41,318 nucleotides of DNA from an uncultured Ruminococcus sp. (lineage in GTDB: Bacteria > Bacillota > Clostridia > Lachnospirales > Lachnospiraceae): contig USFD01000021.1 of assembly GCA_900553885.1 (NCBI GenBank), positions 1 through 41,318 on the forward strand, given 5' to 3'. The translations under genes and the position numbers were made by a program. Shown one piece after another: positions 15,583 through 24,222 of this stretch. How positions within the stretch are numbered: the first letter of the stretch is position 1; the number at the start of each line of letters is the position of its first letter. The notes beneath the pieces were generated by a model, which was not told the DNA's origin, did no database searches, and worked only from the letters and a program-made list of their open reading frames with translations.

Positions 15583-18500
15583 ATGAAGAACAACAGACCG
15601 GGGAAAAGGCCGCCCAGGCTTTCCACCAGAATTTTGCTTGCGGTTCTGGCGGCGGCTCTGGCGATAAACGGCTATTTTGCATGGCAGATACTGGGGAAGC
15701 CTCTGCAGACAGAACAGACTCAGACGGCGGGATCTGTTTCCCCGGAGGAACAGGAACGTCTGGATGCGCAGGAGAAGAGAGATAATGAAATAGCAGAATC
15801 GGGATCTGTGAGTTACTCGCCTTCCAGAGAAAGGCTGAATGATCGTGAAGCGGGAACTGTCTATGACGAAAGCAGCGCGCTGGATGCGCTGGAGGCTTTG
15901 CAGTATGATATGAATATCGGAAATGTCCGGGAAGAATATCAGTGTGTGGACAGGCAGACGGTCGGGAATCGGGATTATTATACCATGCAGCAGTACTGGC
16001 AGGGTGTTCCGGTGCTGGGTTATTCGCTGGTTATGGATGTGGACGGCAGCGGACAGGTAGAGAGCGTAGATGGAGCCTATTACGAAATTGAAGAATTTGA
16101 CCCTTCTACTTCTCTGGACGAATATGATGCGCGGAACGCTGTGGAATACTATCTGGAACGTACAGCAGGAATGGAAGAGGATACCTACGAGCTGGACAGC
16201 GAGGGCAAGGTTATTGCAGTGCTTAACGATGAGCTGAAAGCAGTGTATCAGTTCTTTCTGGTGGATGCCTATGGGGGCGAACCGTACAGGAGCCTTCTGG
16301 TAGATGGAAATACAGGAGATGTCCTTGCGGATAATAACTGGATACTCACGGAAGCTGTCAGCGGTGATCTGACCGGGCAGAAAACGACTTATCCGGATGC
16401 GGATTACTGGAAAGACAGCGATACCTCCTATAAGCTTTATGACGAGGGCAGAAATATACAGATCTATTATACGACGGCTTCTTCGCTTTCATCTTCCCAG
16501 GTAAATGACAGCAGTCTGGTGCTGGAACATGAGGAGGAGAGCCCGGAGAATTTTGACAGAAGCGCAGTTGACGCACTCGGCAATCTGCAGTTTACATACG
16601 ACTATTATCTGGACAACTTTCAGCAGCAGGGAGTGACCGGGGATGCCGGCACGGATCTGAAGGTTATTACCAATATCCGGAACTACGACAAGCAAAATGC
16701 GAGCAATAATGCCTTCATGTCCGGCACCCGGATAATGGGCGTGGGAGTTGCCGGAAGCGGCGCTGACGCCACGAAATCGGCTGAACTAGATGTGATGGGC
16801 CATGAGTATACGCATGGAGTGGTGAATGCAAAAACCGGCAATCGTCTGCTCCAGGGCGCGTTAAACGGGCAGCAGTCCGTTCAGTTCGCGATTTCTGAGT
16901 GTATGGCGGATATCATGGGAGAATTTGTGGAAGATTATTCAGACAATGCCCGGCTGGACAATTCCTGTGACTGGGTGCACGGAAGCCGCAGTATGATCCG
17001 GCCGTCCGGCGATTATCTGGATGACGCAGAAGATTTTATAGAAGGAACTACAGACTGCCATTATGGTATTACAGTTCTCAGCCATCCTGCATATCTGATT
17101 GCCAACGGCATTGACGGAGATTCCTCCAAGGCCATTGACAATGAGACGATGCAGAAGATCTGGTATACGGCCATCATGAGATTCACCGGAAGTACAGATT
17201 TTCAGGCGGTTCGGAAAATTGTAGAGGAGCTGGCCTGTGAAGCCTGCTACGGCGGAGGATATCGGAACGGAGATTTATCCTTTGAACTGACGGAAAAACA
17301 GCTGGAATGTATTCTGGATGCGTTTGACCGGACGAATATAAGGACAGATTACAATCTGGTACTCTCTGAGGGGGCAGATCTGACTGTATACGATCAGAAT
17401 TATGAGGCATACGACAATTATCATATCACGGTAACGCAGATGCAGGGTTCCGAGGTAATGTCTCAGGATGTGCACACCGAAAGCCTGCAGCTGAATCTGA
17501 GTCCCGGACTATACAATATCCATCTGGAGGATCTGGCCAATGAGGATCTGACGAAGGATCTAACCCTTATCGTCAACAACGAGGATACGGAAAGTAAAAT
17601 TGAATATCAGGATACCGGTGTGGTTGTGACAGATTTCGGTACAGATCCAAGGGATGTGGTGCTGGTGCTGGATGTGTCCGGAAGCATGAATGGCACGCCT
17701 CTTTCGGAAACAAAGCAAGCTGCTGTGAAATTTGTGGAGACAGTGCTGGGACAGAGCGCCAATACACGTATTTCCATAGTTACATACAGCGATACTGCGT
17801 CTGTGGTAATGCAGGCGGAAAACAATATACCGGAGCTGCGAAGGGCGGTCAACAGCCTGGAAAGTGGGGGCGATACAAATCTGTATACGGCCCTGGAACA
17901 GGCGCAGAGTATACTGGACGGACGGCGCGCGGATACCAAGATGATTGTGGTCATGAGCGATGGCCTGCCAAATAACGGCCCCACGGAAAACGGAACCTAT
18001 ACGGAGCCGATTATCGGGCTGGCGGATCAGATCAGGCAGAATAATATATTGGTTTACAGTTTGGGATTTTTCCATAACTGCAGCTCCGACGAGCTGGCAG
18101 CAGGCCAGTCTCTGATGGAGAAGATTGCGTCTCCCGGCTATCATTATGAAGTTACCGATTCAGACAGCATCGCATATGTGCTGGATGATGTGGCTCAGCA
18201 GGTGGGAGGAAATCAGTATCTGTATATCCGGATTGCATGTCCGGTAGATGTCACGGTGGAAAAAGAAGGAGAAGTACTGAGCTCTGATGAACAGCGGCTT
18301 TCCACGAGAACATCGTTCGGAACTCTGACCCTGATAGGAGAGGGGGACGATCAGGAGAAGATTCTGCGCCTGGACACCGCGCAGGGTTACGAGATTACGA
18401 TTGAAGGAAATGACAGGGGAACCATGGACGTATCGCTTGGCTATCCCGACGCGGAGGGCGATTATTCAGATACCAGGTATTTTGAAAATGTACCTGTCAC

Positions 18501-19152
18501 AGATTCTTCCTATTTTTCGATGAATACGAGGAAGGAGCAGTGGGTGGAACTGAAGCAGGACGGAGATGGAGACGGCGTATTTGAAAAAAGCTACAGCGCG
18601 AAGTTCAATTCGTCAGCCGTGGACAGCGGGGAGCGGACGAGGAATAAGTTGTTGATTTTGCTGGCCGTTCTGCTGGCAGTATGGCTGGGACTCCATATAT
18701 TCAATGCCTGCAGGAGGTACCGGCGCAGCCGTTTTTGCAGGCAGTGCGGCGCAGAGGTAAAAAGCAGTCAGAATTTCTGTGCAAAATGCGGCGCTCCGGT
18801 GCAGAAAATTCCGTTGGTTGATTTTGGCATCATAGGATATCCGAAGGAAAAGAAGGGGCTCAAAATCACTAAAATTGTATTTACCTGTATCTTCGGTCTG
18901 ACAGCGGTCGCAGGAATCCTGCTGTACCGTTCTCCAGCCTGTACCGTTTACCAGCAGCTGATAGACAGTCAGTATCAGTCGGCGGAGAGAATCTATGAGA
19001 ATGCTGTTCAGGATACGCTGGTAAATGAAAAATATTTTGATATTCTGTCGGATGTGTATCTGATGCGCGTGGAGCAGGCAGAAGAGCAGGGGACGATTTC
19101 CGAAGCAGAGGCGCAGGAGGCATATGATGCGGCAGCCGGACTGAGCGATTAA
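15583..19152 (+). CDS. Membrane-anchored M4 metallopeptidase fused to vWA domain and zinc ribbon
   Basis: An 1189-residue protein. A membrane segment at ~13-32 may be a signal anchor. Residues ~95-255 are an FTP/PepSY-type propeptide (QQYWQGVPVLGYSLVMDVDG). The thermolysin-like catalytic domain follows: zinc motif HEYTH (407-411), third ligand E439 in ISECMADIMGEF and catalytic H493 in TDCHYGITVLSHPAYLI, all intact. A von Willebrand A domain starts near 690 with MIDAS DVSGS (D697, S699, S701). Near the C-terminus are a membrane segment (~1021-1041), a four-Cys zinc ribbon (C1052, C1055, C1066, C1069) and another membrane segment (~1097-1115). AGGAGG precedes the ATG. Thermolysins are usually 500-600 residues and secreted, so this fusion is unusual. 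The vWA part may bind substrate or matrix. Confidence 0.9.
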   Translation: MKNNRPGKRPPRLSTRILLAVLAAALAINGYFAWQILGKPLQTEQTQTAGSVSPEEQERLDAQEKRDNEIAESGSVSYSPSRERLNDREAGTVYDESSALDALEALQYDMNIGNVREEYQCVDRQTVGNRDYYTMQQYWQGVPVLGYSLVMDVDGSGQVESVDGAYYEIEEFDPSTSLDEYDARNAVEYYLERTAGMEEDTYELDSEGKVIAVLNDELKAVYQFFLVDAYGGEPYRSLLVDGNTGDVLADNNWILTEAVSGDLTGQKTTYPDADYWKDSDTSYKLYDEGRNIQIYYTTASSLSSSQVNDSSLVLEHEEESPENFDRSAVDALGNLQFTYDYYLDNFQQQGVTGDAGTDLKVITNIRNYDKQNASNNAFMSGTRIMGVGVAGSGADATKSAELDVMGHEYTHGVVNAKTGNRLLQGALNGQQSVQFAISECMADIMGEFVEDYSDNARLDNSCDWVHGSRSMIRPSGDYLDDAEDFIEGTTDCHYGITVLSHPAYLIANGIDGDSSKAIDNETMQKIWYTAIMRFTGSTDFQAVRKIVEELACEACYGGGYRNGDLSFELTEKQLECILDAFDRTNIRTDYNLVLSEGADLTVYDQNYEAYDNYHITVTQMQGSEVMSQDVHTESLQLNLSPGLYNIHLEDLANEDLTKDLTLIVNNEDTESKIEYQDTGVVVTDFGTDPRDVVLVLDVSGSMNGTPLSETKQAAVKFVETVLGQSANTRISIVTYSDTASVVMQAENNIPELRRAVNSLESGGDTNLYTALEQAQSILDGRRADTKMIVVMSDGLPNNGPTENGTYTEPIIGLADQIRQNNILVYSLGFFHNCSSDELAAGQSLMEKIASPGYHYEVTDSDSIAYVLDDVAQQVGGNQYLYIRIACPVDVTVEKEGEVLSSDEQRLSTRTSFGTLTLIGEGDDQEKILRLDTAQGYEITIEGNDRGTMDVSLGYPDAEGDYSDTRYFENVPVTDSSYFSMNTRKEQWVELKQDGDGDGVFEKSYSAKFNSSAVDSGERTRNKLLILLAVLLAVWLGLHIFNACRRYRRSRFCRQCGAEVKSSQNFCAKCGAPVQKIPLVDFGIIGYPKEKKGLKITKIVFTCIFGLTAVAGILLYRSPACTVYQQLIDSQYQSAERIYENAVQDTLVNEKYFDILSDVYLMRVEQAEEQGTISEAEAQEAYDAAAGLSD

Positions 19153-19191
19153 TTTTAAACAAAGATTTCTGTAAAGATATGGCGGAATCAG

Positions 19192-19219
19192 TTGACATTA
19201 TGACCTGTCTGGATATATT
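19192..19219 (+). promoter_or_regulatory. Predicted promoter of DAHP synthase
   Basis: TTGACA (19192-19197) and TATATT (19214-19219) are spaced 16 bases, leaving a leader of about 150 bases before ATG 19373. I looked for a T-box or a leader peptide in it and saw neither. Confidence 0.5.
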
Positions 19220-19372
19220 ATTCTTTGTGGTTTTATATTTTTAGAACTTTTATTTTGTGTGGTACGGAAAGAAAGCTCTGTATCATATGGAATATACGCC
19301 GCTCCTTTCCCTGGAAAGCAGCGCCGGGAATACATATTTTCCCACAATGGGAACAGAAAGGATTGTTTTGCA

Positions 19373-20401
19373 ATGAGTTTTTCATATTTAAGGAAACTGC
19401 CTACACCTGCCGAGATCCGCGAGCGGTATCCGTTATCGGAGCGCGGCAAAGAGATTAAGCGACAGAAAGATCAGGCTCTGCGGGATATTTTTACCGGAAA
19501 GTCGGACAAATTCCTGGTTGTGATCGGGCCCTGCTCTGCGGATAATGAAGATGCTGTATGTGATTATATCAGCCGCCTGAGCCGGGTGTCAGAGAAGGTC
19601 AAAGACCGGATTGAGATTGTGCCCCGTATTTATACTTATAAGCCCCGTACCAACGGAGACGGATACAAGGGAATTGCTTTCCAGCCAAATCCGGAGGAGC
19701 GCCCGGACCTGGTGGCGGGACTGATCGCTATCCGCCGTCTGCAGATGCGTTCTATTGAGGAGTTCGGTCTGCCGGCAGCAGATGAGATGCTGTATCCGGA
19801 AAACTGGGGTTATGTAGAAGATCTTCTTTCTTACGTGGCTATCGGCGCCCGTTCTGTGGAAGACCAGCACCATCGTCAGACTGCCAGCGGTTTTGACGTG
19901 CCTACGGGAATGAAGAATCCTACCAGCGGTGATTTTTCCGTTATGCTGAACTCTATCTATGCGGCACAGCATCCCCAGCATTATGCTTATGCAGGCTGCG
20001 AGGTGGAGACTTCCGGCAATCCGCTTGCCCATGCAATTCTGCGGGGCGGTGTGAATAAGCGCGGCGTCAGCCAGCCGAACTATCACTATGAGGATATTAA
20101 ATGTCTTCTGGAGATGTATGAGAAGATGGGACTGCAGAACCAGGCGGTTCTCGTTGATTCCAACCACTCCAATTCCAATAAGCAGTACGAGGAACAGGTG
20201 CGTATTGTGAAGGAAGTGCTTCATAACCGCAAGCTTTCCCCGGAGATTCATAAGCTGGTCAAGGGCGTGATGATTGAGAGTTATATCGAACCGGGACGCC
20301 AGGATGTATCCGAACATATCTATGGTAAATCTATTACCGATCCCTGCCTTGGATGGGAGGCTTCGGAAAGACTGCTTTACGAGATCGCGGAAATGTGCTG
20401 A
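19373..20401 (+). CDS. aroF: 3-deoxy-7-phosphoheptulonate (DAHP) synthase
   Basis: A 342-residue type I DAHP synthase, the first step of aromatic amino acid synthesis: phosphoenolpyruvate plus erythrose 4-phosphate gives DAHP. Family motifs are intact: VVIGPCSADNEDAV, then YKPRTNGDGYKGIAF, then GARSVEDQHHRQTASGFDVP, CEVETSGNPLAHAILRGG, LVDSNHSNSNK and ESYIEPGRQDV. GAAAGG about 10 bases upstream supports ATG 19373; the longer in-frame extension from 19259 is unlike the family. Cytoplasmic. The symbol is generic because the feedback type (aroF/G/H) cannot be told. The shikimate dehydrogenase gene lies 8 kb downstream. Confidence 0.92.
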   Translation: MSFSYLRKLPTPAEIRERYPLSERGKEIKRQKDQALRDIFTGKSDKFLVVIGPCSADNEDAVCDYISRLSRVSEKVKDRIEIVPRIYTYKPRTNGDGYKGIAFQPNPEERPDLVAGLIAIRRLQMRSIEEFGLPAADEMLYPENWGYVEDLLSYVAIGARSVEDQHHRQTASGFDVPTGMKNPTSGDFSVMLNSIYAAQHPQHYAYAGCEVETSGNPLAHAILRGGVNKRGVSQPNYHYEDIKCLLEMYEKMGLQNQAVLVDSNHSNSNKQYEEQVRIVKEVLHNRKLSPEIHKLVKGVMIESYIEPGRQDVSEHIYGKSITDPCLGWEASERLLYEIAEMC

Positions 20402-20412
20402 TAAAAACGAGA

Positions 20413-20441
20413 TTGACATCTTTTCTCCGGAGTGGTAAAGT
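20413..20441 (+). promoter_or_regulatory. Promoter of the T-box transcript
   Basis: TTGACA (20413-20418) and TAAAGT (20436-20441) are spaced 17 bases, starting a few bases after the DAHP synthase stop and just before the T-box stem I. The downstream operon therefore has its own promoter. Confidence 0.6.
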
Positions 20442-20452
20442 TTTATCAAACC

Positions 20453-20729
20453 GTTGAGAAAGAGCAAGTAACTTCAGAGATGCTTTACAGAGAGCTGCGG
20501 ATGGTGGGATCGCGGTATGACGGAACTGGAGCGAATGGGCTTTTGAGGGCGAGCTGAATTACAGAGTAGGCAAGCCGGAGACTGGACTCCGTTATCAAAG
20601 AAAGCATATGTCGGTATGCATGAGAGGATGCAGAGATCTGCATCAAGCCGGGTGGCACCGCAGGAGTTTGATTGTATGAATGCTCTTGTCCCTGCAATAG
20701 AATTGTATGGGACGGGGGCTTTTTCTTTT
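20453..20729 (+). promoter_or_regulatory. T-box riboswitch with transcription terminator
   Basis: T-box landmarks occur in order: GAGAAAGAGCAAGTAAC and AGAGAGCTGCGGATGGTGGG in stem I, GAGTAGGC closing stem I, CCGTTATC in the stem II/III region, the T-box sequence GGGTGGCACCGC (20650-20661), then a terminator of GCTCTTGTCCC (20682-20692) with GGGACGGGGGC (20709-20719) and TTTTTCTTTT. Uncharged tRNA would favour the antiterminator and expression of the genes from 20802. The specifier is uncertain: position suggests TAC (20560-20562, Tyr), while the TGGC bulge would pair with a tRNA whose discriminator is G, which tRNA-Tyr normally lacks. Confidence 0.88.
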
Positions 20730-20801
20730 GCAGAAAAAGCCGGGGATGCCGGAGCAGGCCTCCGGCAGTCCGGTCCCTCAGATGAAAGGAGACAGATAAA
20801 T

Positions 20802-21911
20802 ATGAAACTTGAAAACTATGAAGTCCATCTTCCGAATTATTCCATCGGTGATAAAATCTATGACAAAATCGGGCCGGTGTGTGAGTCCTACGGAAGGAAA
20901 GTCCTTGTAATCGGCGGAAGGAAAGCTCTGGAAGCCGCCTATGACAAAATCGAATCCTATGTGAAACAGACGAACCTTGAAATTATCGGCAGGGAGATCT
21001 ACGGAGAAAACTGTACCTATGCCACAGTGGAAAAACTCCGCGCCATGCCGGTATATCAGGAGGCTGACATGGTGTTCGGCGTGGGAGGAGGAAAGGCCCT
21101 TGATACGGTAAAATGTCTGTGCATTACTGACGACAAGCCGGTGTTTGCCTTCCCGACCATTGCCTCAAACTGCTCTGCCTGTACGTCTGTTTCGATTATG
21201 TACAACGAGGACGGGACATTTCTGAGGCCTCATTTCTTTGTCAGGCCGGTCATGCATTCGTTCATTGATACGGAGATTATCGCAAAGGCGCCCAGCCAGT
21301 ATATGTGGGCGGGAATCGGCGATACCTATGCCAAATATTATGAGGCGACGATTTCCTCAAGAGATGAACGGCTGGAGCATTTTACCGCGCTGGGCGTGGC
21401 GGTCAGCCGTATGTGCTGCGAGCCTCTGCTCGAGTACGGGCCGAAGGCTCTTGAGGATCACAGGAAGGGACTCTGTACTTATGATGTGGAGCAGGTGGTT
21501 CTGGCGATTGTGGTGACAACCGGAATTGCGTCCATTTTCCTGACAAAAGATTATACGCCGGATTATAACAGCGGCCTGGCTCATGCGATTTTCTATGCCA
21601 TGACTGCCTATCCGGTAATTGAGGAGAAACATCTTCACGGCGAAGTGGTAGGCTTTGGCGTTCTTATTGCCCTGCTGGCGGATCAGCAGTATGACGAGTT
21701 TGAAAAGATCTACAGACTGAACAAAGCGGTCCGGCTGCCGGTATCCCTCGGCGAGATTGAAATTACGGAAGACCAGTGGGAAGAATGCATGGAACGGATT
21801 CCGGATATGTCAGATGTGGCCCACTATCCGTACAGAGTAACAAAAGAGATGCTTGTGGATGCGATGAACAGACTGAAAGAAAGAGTGAGAAAAGACAATG
21901 AAGAAAAATAA
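20802..21911 (+). CDS. Iron-containing alcohol / glycerol dehydrogenase-family oxidoreductase
   Basis: A 369-residue protein of the Fe-ADH/GldA fold: Rossmann-like N-terminal part with VFGVGGGKALDTVKCL (nucleotide-binding GGGK) and FPTIASNCSACTSVSIMY. Metal ligands follow, D in WAGIGDTYAKYYEA, H in SGLAHAIFYAM and H in HLHGEVVGFG. AAAGGAGA precedes ATG 20802; earlier in-frame codons lie in the T-box and are not translated. It is the first gene after the T-box and overlaps the transporter gene by 14 bases. The family reduces or oxidises small polyols and carbonyls with NAD(P); T-box control hints at an amino-acid-derived substrate. Confidence 0.85.
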   Translation: MKLENYEVHLPNYSIGDKIYDKIGPVCESYGRKVLVIGGRKALEAAYDKIESYVKQTNLEIIGREIYGENCTYATVEKLRAMPVYQEADMVFGVGGGKALDTVKCLCITDDKPVFAFPTIASNCSACTSVSIMYNEDGTFLRPHFFVRPVMHSFIDTEIIAKAPSQYMWAGIGDTYAKYYEATISSRDERLEHFTALGVAVSRMCCEPLLEYGPKALEDHRKGLCTYDVEQVVLAIVVTTGIASIFLTKDYTPDYNSGLAHAIFYAMTAYPVIEEKHLHGEVVGFGVLIALLADQQYDEFEKIYRLNKAVRLPVSLGEIEITEDQWEECMERIPDMSDVAHYPYRVTKEMLVDAMNRLKERVRKDNEEK

Positions 21912-23037
21912 GACAGGAGCCATTATCCTTGGCGTATCATTTGTATGGTTTACAACACATTTCGGGGGAGGATTTGCCTCCGGAGCGCAGATCTACAGTT
22001 ATTTTGTGAGATACGGGATCTGGTGCCTGATCATGCCGGTTCTGGCCATGCTGTACAATGCCGTGTTTTTCGCATACAGCCTGTGGTTTGCCAGAAAGCA
22101 TGAAGTGTATGATTACCGTTCTTATAATAATGCCTTTTACGGCAGATTTGCCCCGGTTTTTTCCAATCTGTTTGAAGTGCTGTATATCTGCGTTATGTGT
22201 GTGGCCCCGGCAGTTGCTTTCGCCACCGGCGGCGCCACGCTCAGTGCTCTGACAGGGCTTCCGTATCTGCTGTGCACGTTCCTGATCGGCCTCTTTATTT
22301 TTGTCGTTGCGATTTTCGGCACAGACCTGGTACGCAAAGTTGCTTCGGTTTTATCCATATGTATTATTGCAGGACTGCTGATTGTATATATCCCCAATAT
22401 CGCGGTTAATTTTTCCGGGATTACCGCTGCGGCCGGAAAGATGACAGCAGAGCGGCTGCCTCTGGGAGACGCGCTTTATTCCGCGTTTCTGTACGGAACC
22501 TTTCAGCTGTCCAATATTGCGGTTTTCGTACAGCATGCCAGATCTTTTGAAAAACCGGGAGACGCGGTGAAGAGTATGGGGGCGGGATTTGTGGTGAATT
22601 CTCTGATGATGGTTATGGTTGTGCTGGGACTTATGACAATTTATACGAATCCGGATGCGGCGCAGCAGAGCGTCCCCACTTTGTTTATGGTGCAGAATGG
22701 CGTGGGAGCATCGTTTATGACTCCGCTGATCTCCATTCTGATTATTCTGGGGGCAGTATCTACAGCAGTTAATATGGTTGCGGCAATGGTAAAGCGCGTG
22801 TGCGGTGAGCGCGGAGCGGGACAGGAAGTTCCTGCCGGAGAGAAAAAGAGATTTCAGATTTCCCGGAAAGAGATTATTGCCGCGCTTGTATGCTGTCTCA
22901 TTGATTTCGGAATTGCCCAGTTCGGGCTGCTGACCCTGATCCAGAAGGCGTACAGCGCCATTGCTTACCTCGCCATACCGGTAATTCTGATTCCTTATAT
23001 TGTCCATATGATTGTTACAAGATTTGACAGGGATTAA
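21898..23037 (+). CDS. YkvI-like amino-acid-type membrane transporter
   Basis: A 379-residue integral membrane protein with about 10-11 hydrophobic segments. The first helix contains FGGGFASGAQIYSYF, equivalent to the GAGFASGQE-type unwound helix of YkvI-like proteins related to LeuT-fold amino acid transporters. It starts inside the dehydrogenase 3' end, so it is translationally coupled and T-box controlled. It most likely moves the amino acid sensed by the T-box or a derivative of it. Family is fairly sure; the substrate is inferred from regulation only. Confidence 0.78.
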   Translation: MKKNKTGAIILGVSFVWFTTHFGGGFASGAQIYSYFVRYGIWCLIMPVLAMLYNAVFFAYSLWFARKHEVYDYRSYNNAFYGRFAPVFSNLFEVLYICVMCVAPAVAFATGGATLSALTGLPYLLCTFLIGLFIFVVAIFGTDLVRKVASVLSICIIAGLLIVYIPNIAVNFSGITAAAGKMTAERLPLGDALYSAFLYGTFQLSNIAVFVQHARSFEKPGDAVKSMGAGFVVNSLMMVMVVLGLMTIYTNPDAAQQSVPTLFMVQNGVGASFMTPLISILIILGAVSTAVNMVAAMVKRVCGERGAGQEVPAGEKKRFQISRKEIIAALVCCLIDFGIAQFGLLTLIQKAYSAIAYLAIPVILIPYIVHMIVTRFDRD

Positions 23038-23069
23038 AATCTCTGGAAACAGGGAATACTGGATACAGG

Positions 23070-23095
23070 TGCCTCCGGCAGATCTGCCGGAGGCA
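23070..23095 (+). repeat. Perfect 26-bp palindrome (hairpin) between transporter and amide hydrolase
   Basis: TGCCTCCGGCAGA (23070-23082) is the exact reverse complement of TCTGCCGGAGGCA (23083-23095). In RNA this makes a tight G+C-rich hairpin 33 bases after the transporter stop and 36 bases before the next start. Only a short TTTC follows, so it is a weak terminator at best. It may be an attenuator or an mRNA processing or stability element that sets hydrolase level apart from the upstream genes. Confidence 0.7.
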
Positions 23096-23131
23096 TTTCA
23101 GACCGGAAAAACAGACGGGAGGAACTCATTG

Positions 23132-24103
23132 ATGTGTACCTGTATTACCTGTGAAAACGGAGCGTTCTATTTTGGGAGAAATCTGGATCTGGATGTTTCT
23201 TTCGGGGAGCATGTTGTGATTACACCCCGGCGGTTCCCTTTGCATTTTACCAGGCTGCCTGTGCTGAATGAGCATTATGCCATGACCGGAATGGCCGCGG
23301 CGCCGGAGAAATTTCCCCTTTATGCAGAGGCGGTCAATGAAAAGGGCCTGTGTATGGCGGGTCTGAATTTTCCGGACAATGCCGTTTATCAGAAGGAGAA
23401 AAAAGGAATGTTTAATCCGGCATCCTTTGAACTGATCCCATGGATACTGGGACGCTGCAGCTCGGTTGAGGAAGCGGAAGCGCTTCTGAAGAATACGAAT
23501 ATTACAGGGGATGCTTTTTCTCTGGCCATGCCTCCGGCTCCCCTGCACTGGATGCTGGCCGACCGCTGCAGATGCCTTGTGCTGGAGCCGGTCGGAAGCG
23601 GCCTGAATATTCTGGAAAATCCCATCGGAGTGCTGACGAATAATCCGCCTTTTGAATATCACAGATGGAATCTGAGCCAGTATATGAATCTTCAGGCCGC
23701 GCCGGCAGTAAACCGGTTCGCCGGCGGTCTGAAACTGAAACCCTGCTCGCAGGGAGTGGGGGCGGCCGGTCTGCCGGGAGATGCTTCTTCCGTATCCCGG
23801 TTTGTACGGGCCGCTTTTCTGAAGTGGAATTCCGTCAGCGGCAGAGCGGAGAGGGAAAATGTTTCTCAGTTTTTCCATATTCTGGATGCAGTGTCCATGG
23901 TGCGCGGCTCCGTATTAACACCGCAGGGAACCTGGGATGTTACCACATATTCCTGCTGTATAAACGCCGGCAGTGGAGTCTATTACTATAAAACCTACGA
24001 AGACAGCAGGATACGCAGGATTGATATGATGGCCGGAGAGTTGTCCGGTTCCGCTCTGATTACAGAAACTGACGGCAAAATTGGGATTTTTGAGTCGGAA
24101 TAG
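23132..24103 (+). CDS. Linear amide C-N hydrolase (choloylglycine/penicillin V acylase family)
   Basis: A 323-residue Ntn hydrolase, the usual length. GGGAGGAAC upstream fixes ATG 23132, putting the nucleophile Cys at residue 2 (MCTCITCENG). R16 and D19 (FGRNLDLD), the VNEKGLCMAGLNFP strand and LTNNPPFEYHRWNLSQYMN with the catalytic Asn complete the site. The family cleaves conjugated bile salts, penicillin V, acyl-homoserine lactones or N-acyl amino acids. No signal peptide, so cytoplasmic. It is the third gene of the T-box operon. Bile salt hydrolase is the default guess; amino-acid control leaves N-acyl amino acid hydrolysis open. Confidence 0.85.
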   Translation: MCTCITCENGAFYFGRNLDLDVSFGEHVVITPRRFPLHFTRLPVLNEHYAMTGMAAAPEKFPLYAEAVNEKGLCMAGLNFPDNAVYQKEKKGMFNPASFELIPWILGRCSSVEEAEALLKNTNITGDAFSLAMPPAPLHWMLADRCRCLVLEPVGSGLNILENPIGVLTNNPPFEYHRWNLSQYMNLQAAPAVNRFAGGLKLKPCSQGVGAAGLPGDASSVSRFVRAAFLKWNSVSGRAERENVSQFFHILDAVSMVRGSVLTPQGTWDVTTYSCCINAGSGVYYYKTYEDSRIRRIDMMAGELSGSALITETDGKIGIFESE

Positions 24104-24136
24104 GTAACTTTTTGCGAAATTAACAGACACGGGAAA

Positions 24137-24165
24137 TTGAAAAAAGGATTCAGAGCGTCTAAAAT
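24137..24165 (+). promoter_or_regulatory. Predicted promoter of phosphoketolase
   Basis: TTGAAA (24137-24142) and TAAAAT (24160-24165) are spaced 17 bases. The leader contains a small GGGGACTCATGTCCC hairpin and then TTAATTAAGGAGG before ATG 24223. Confidence 0.5.
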
Positions 24166-24222
24166 AAGACGAAGGTGGGGACTCATGTCCCTGACAAGTT
24201 TTAATTAAGGAGGACATTCAGA

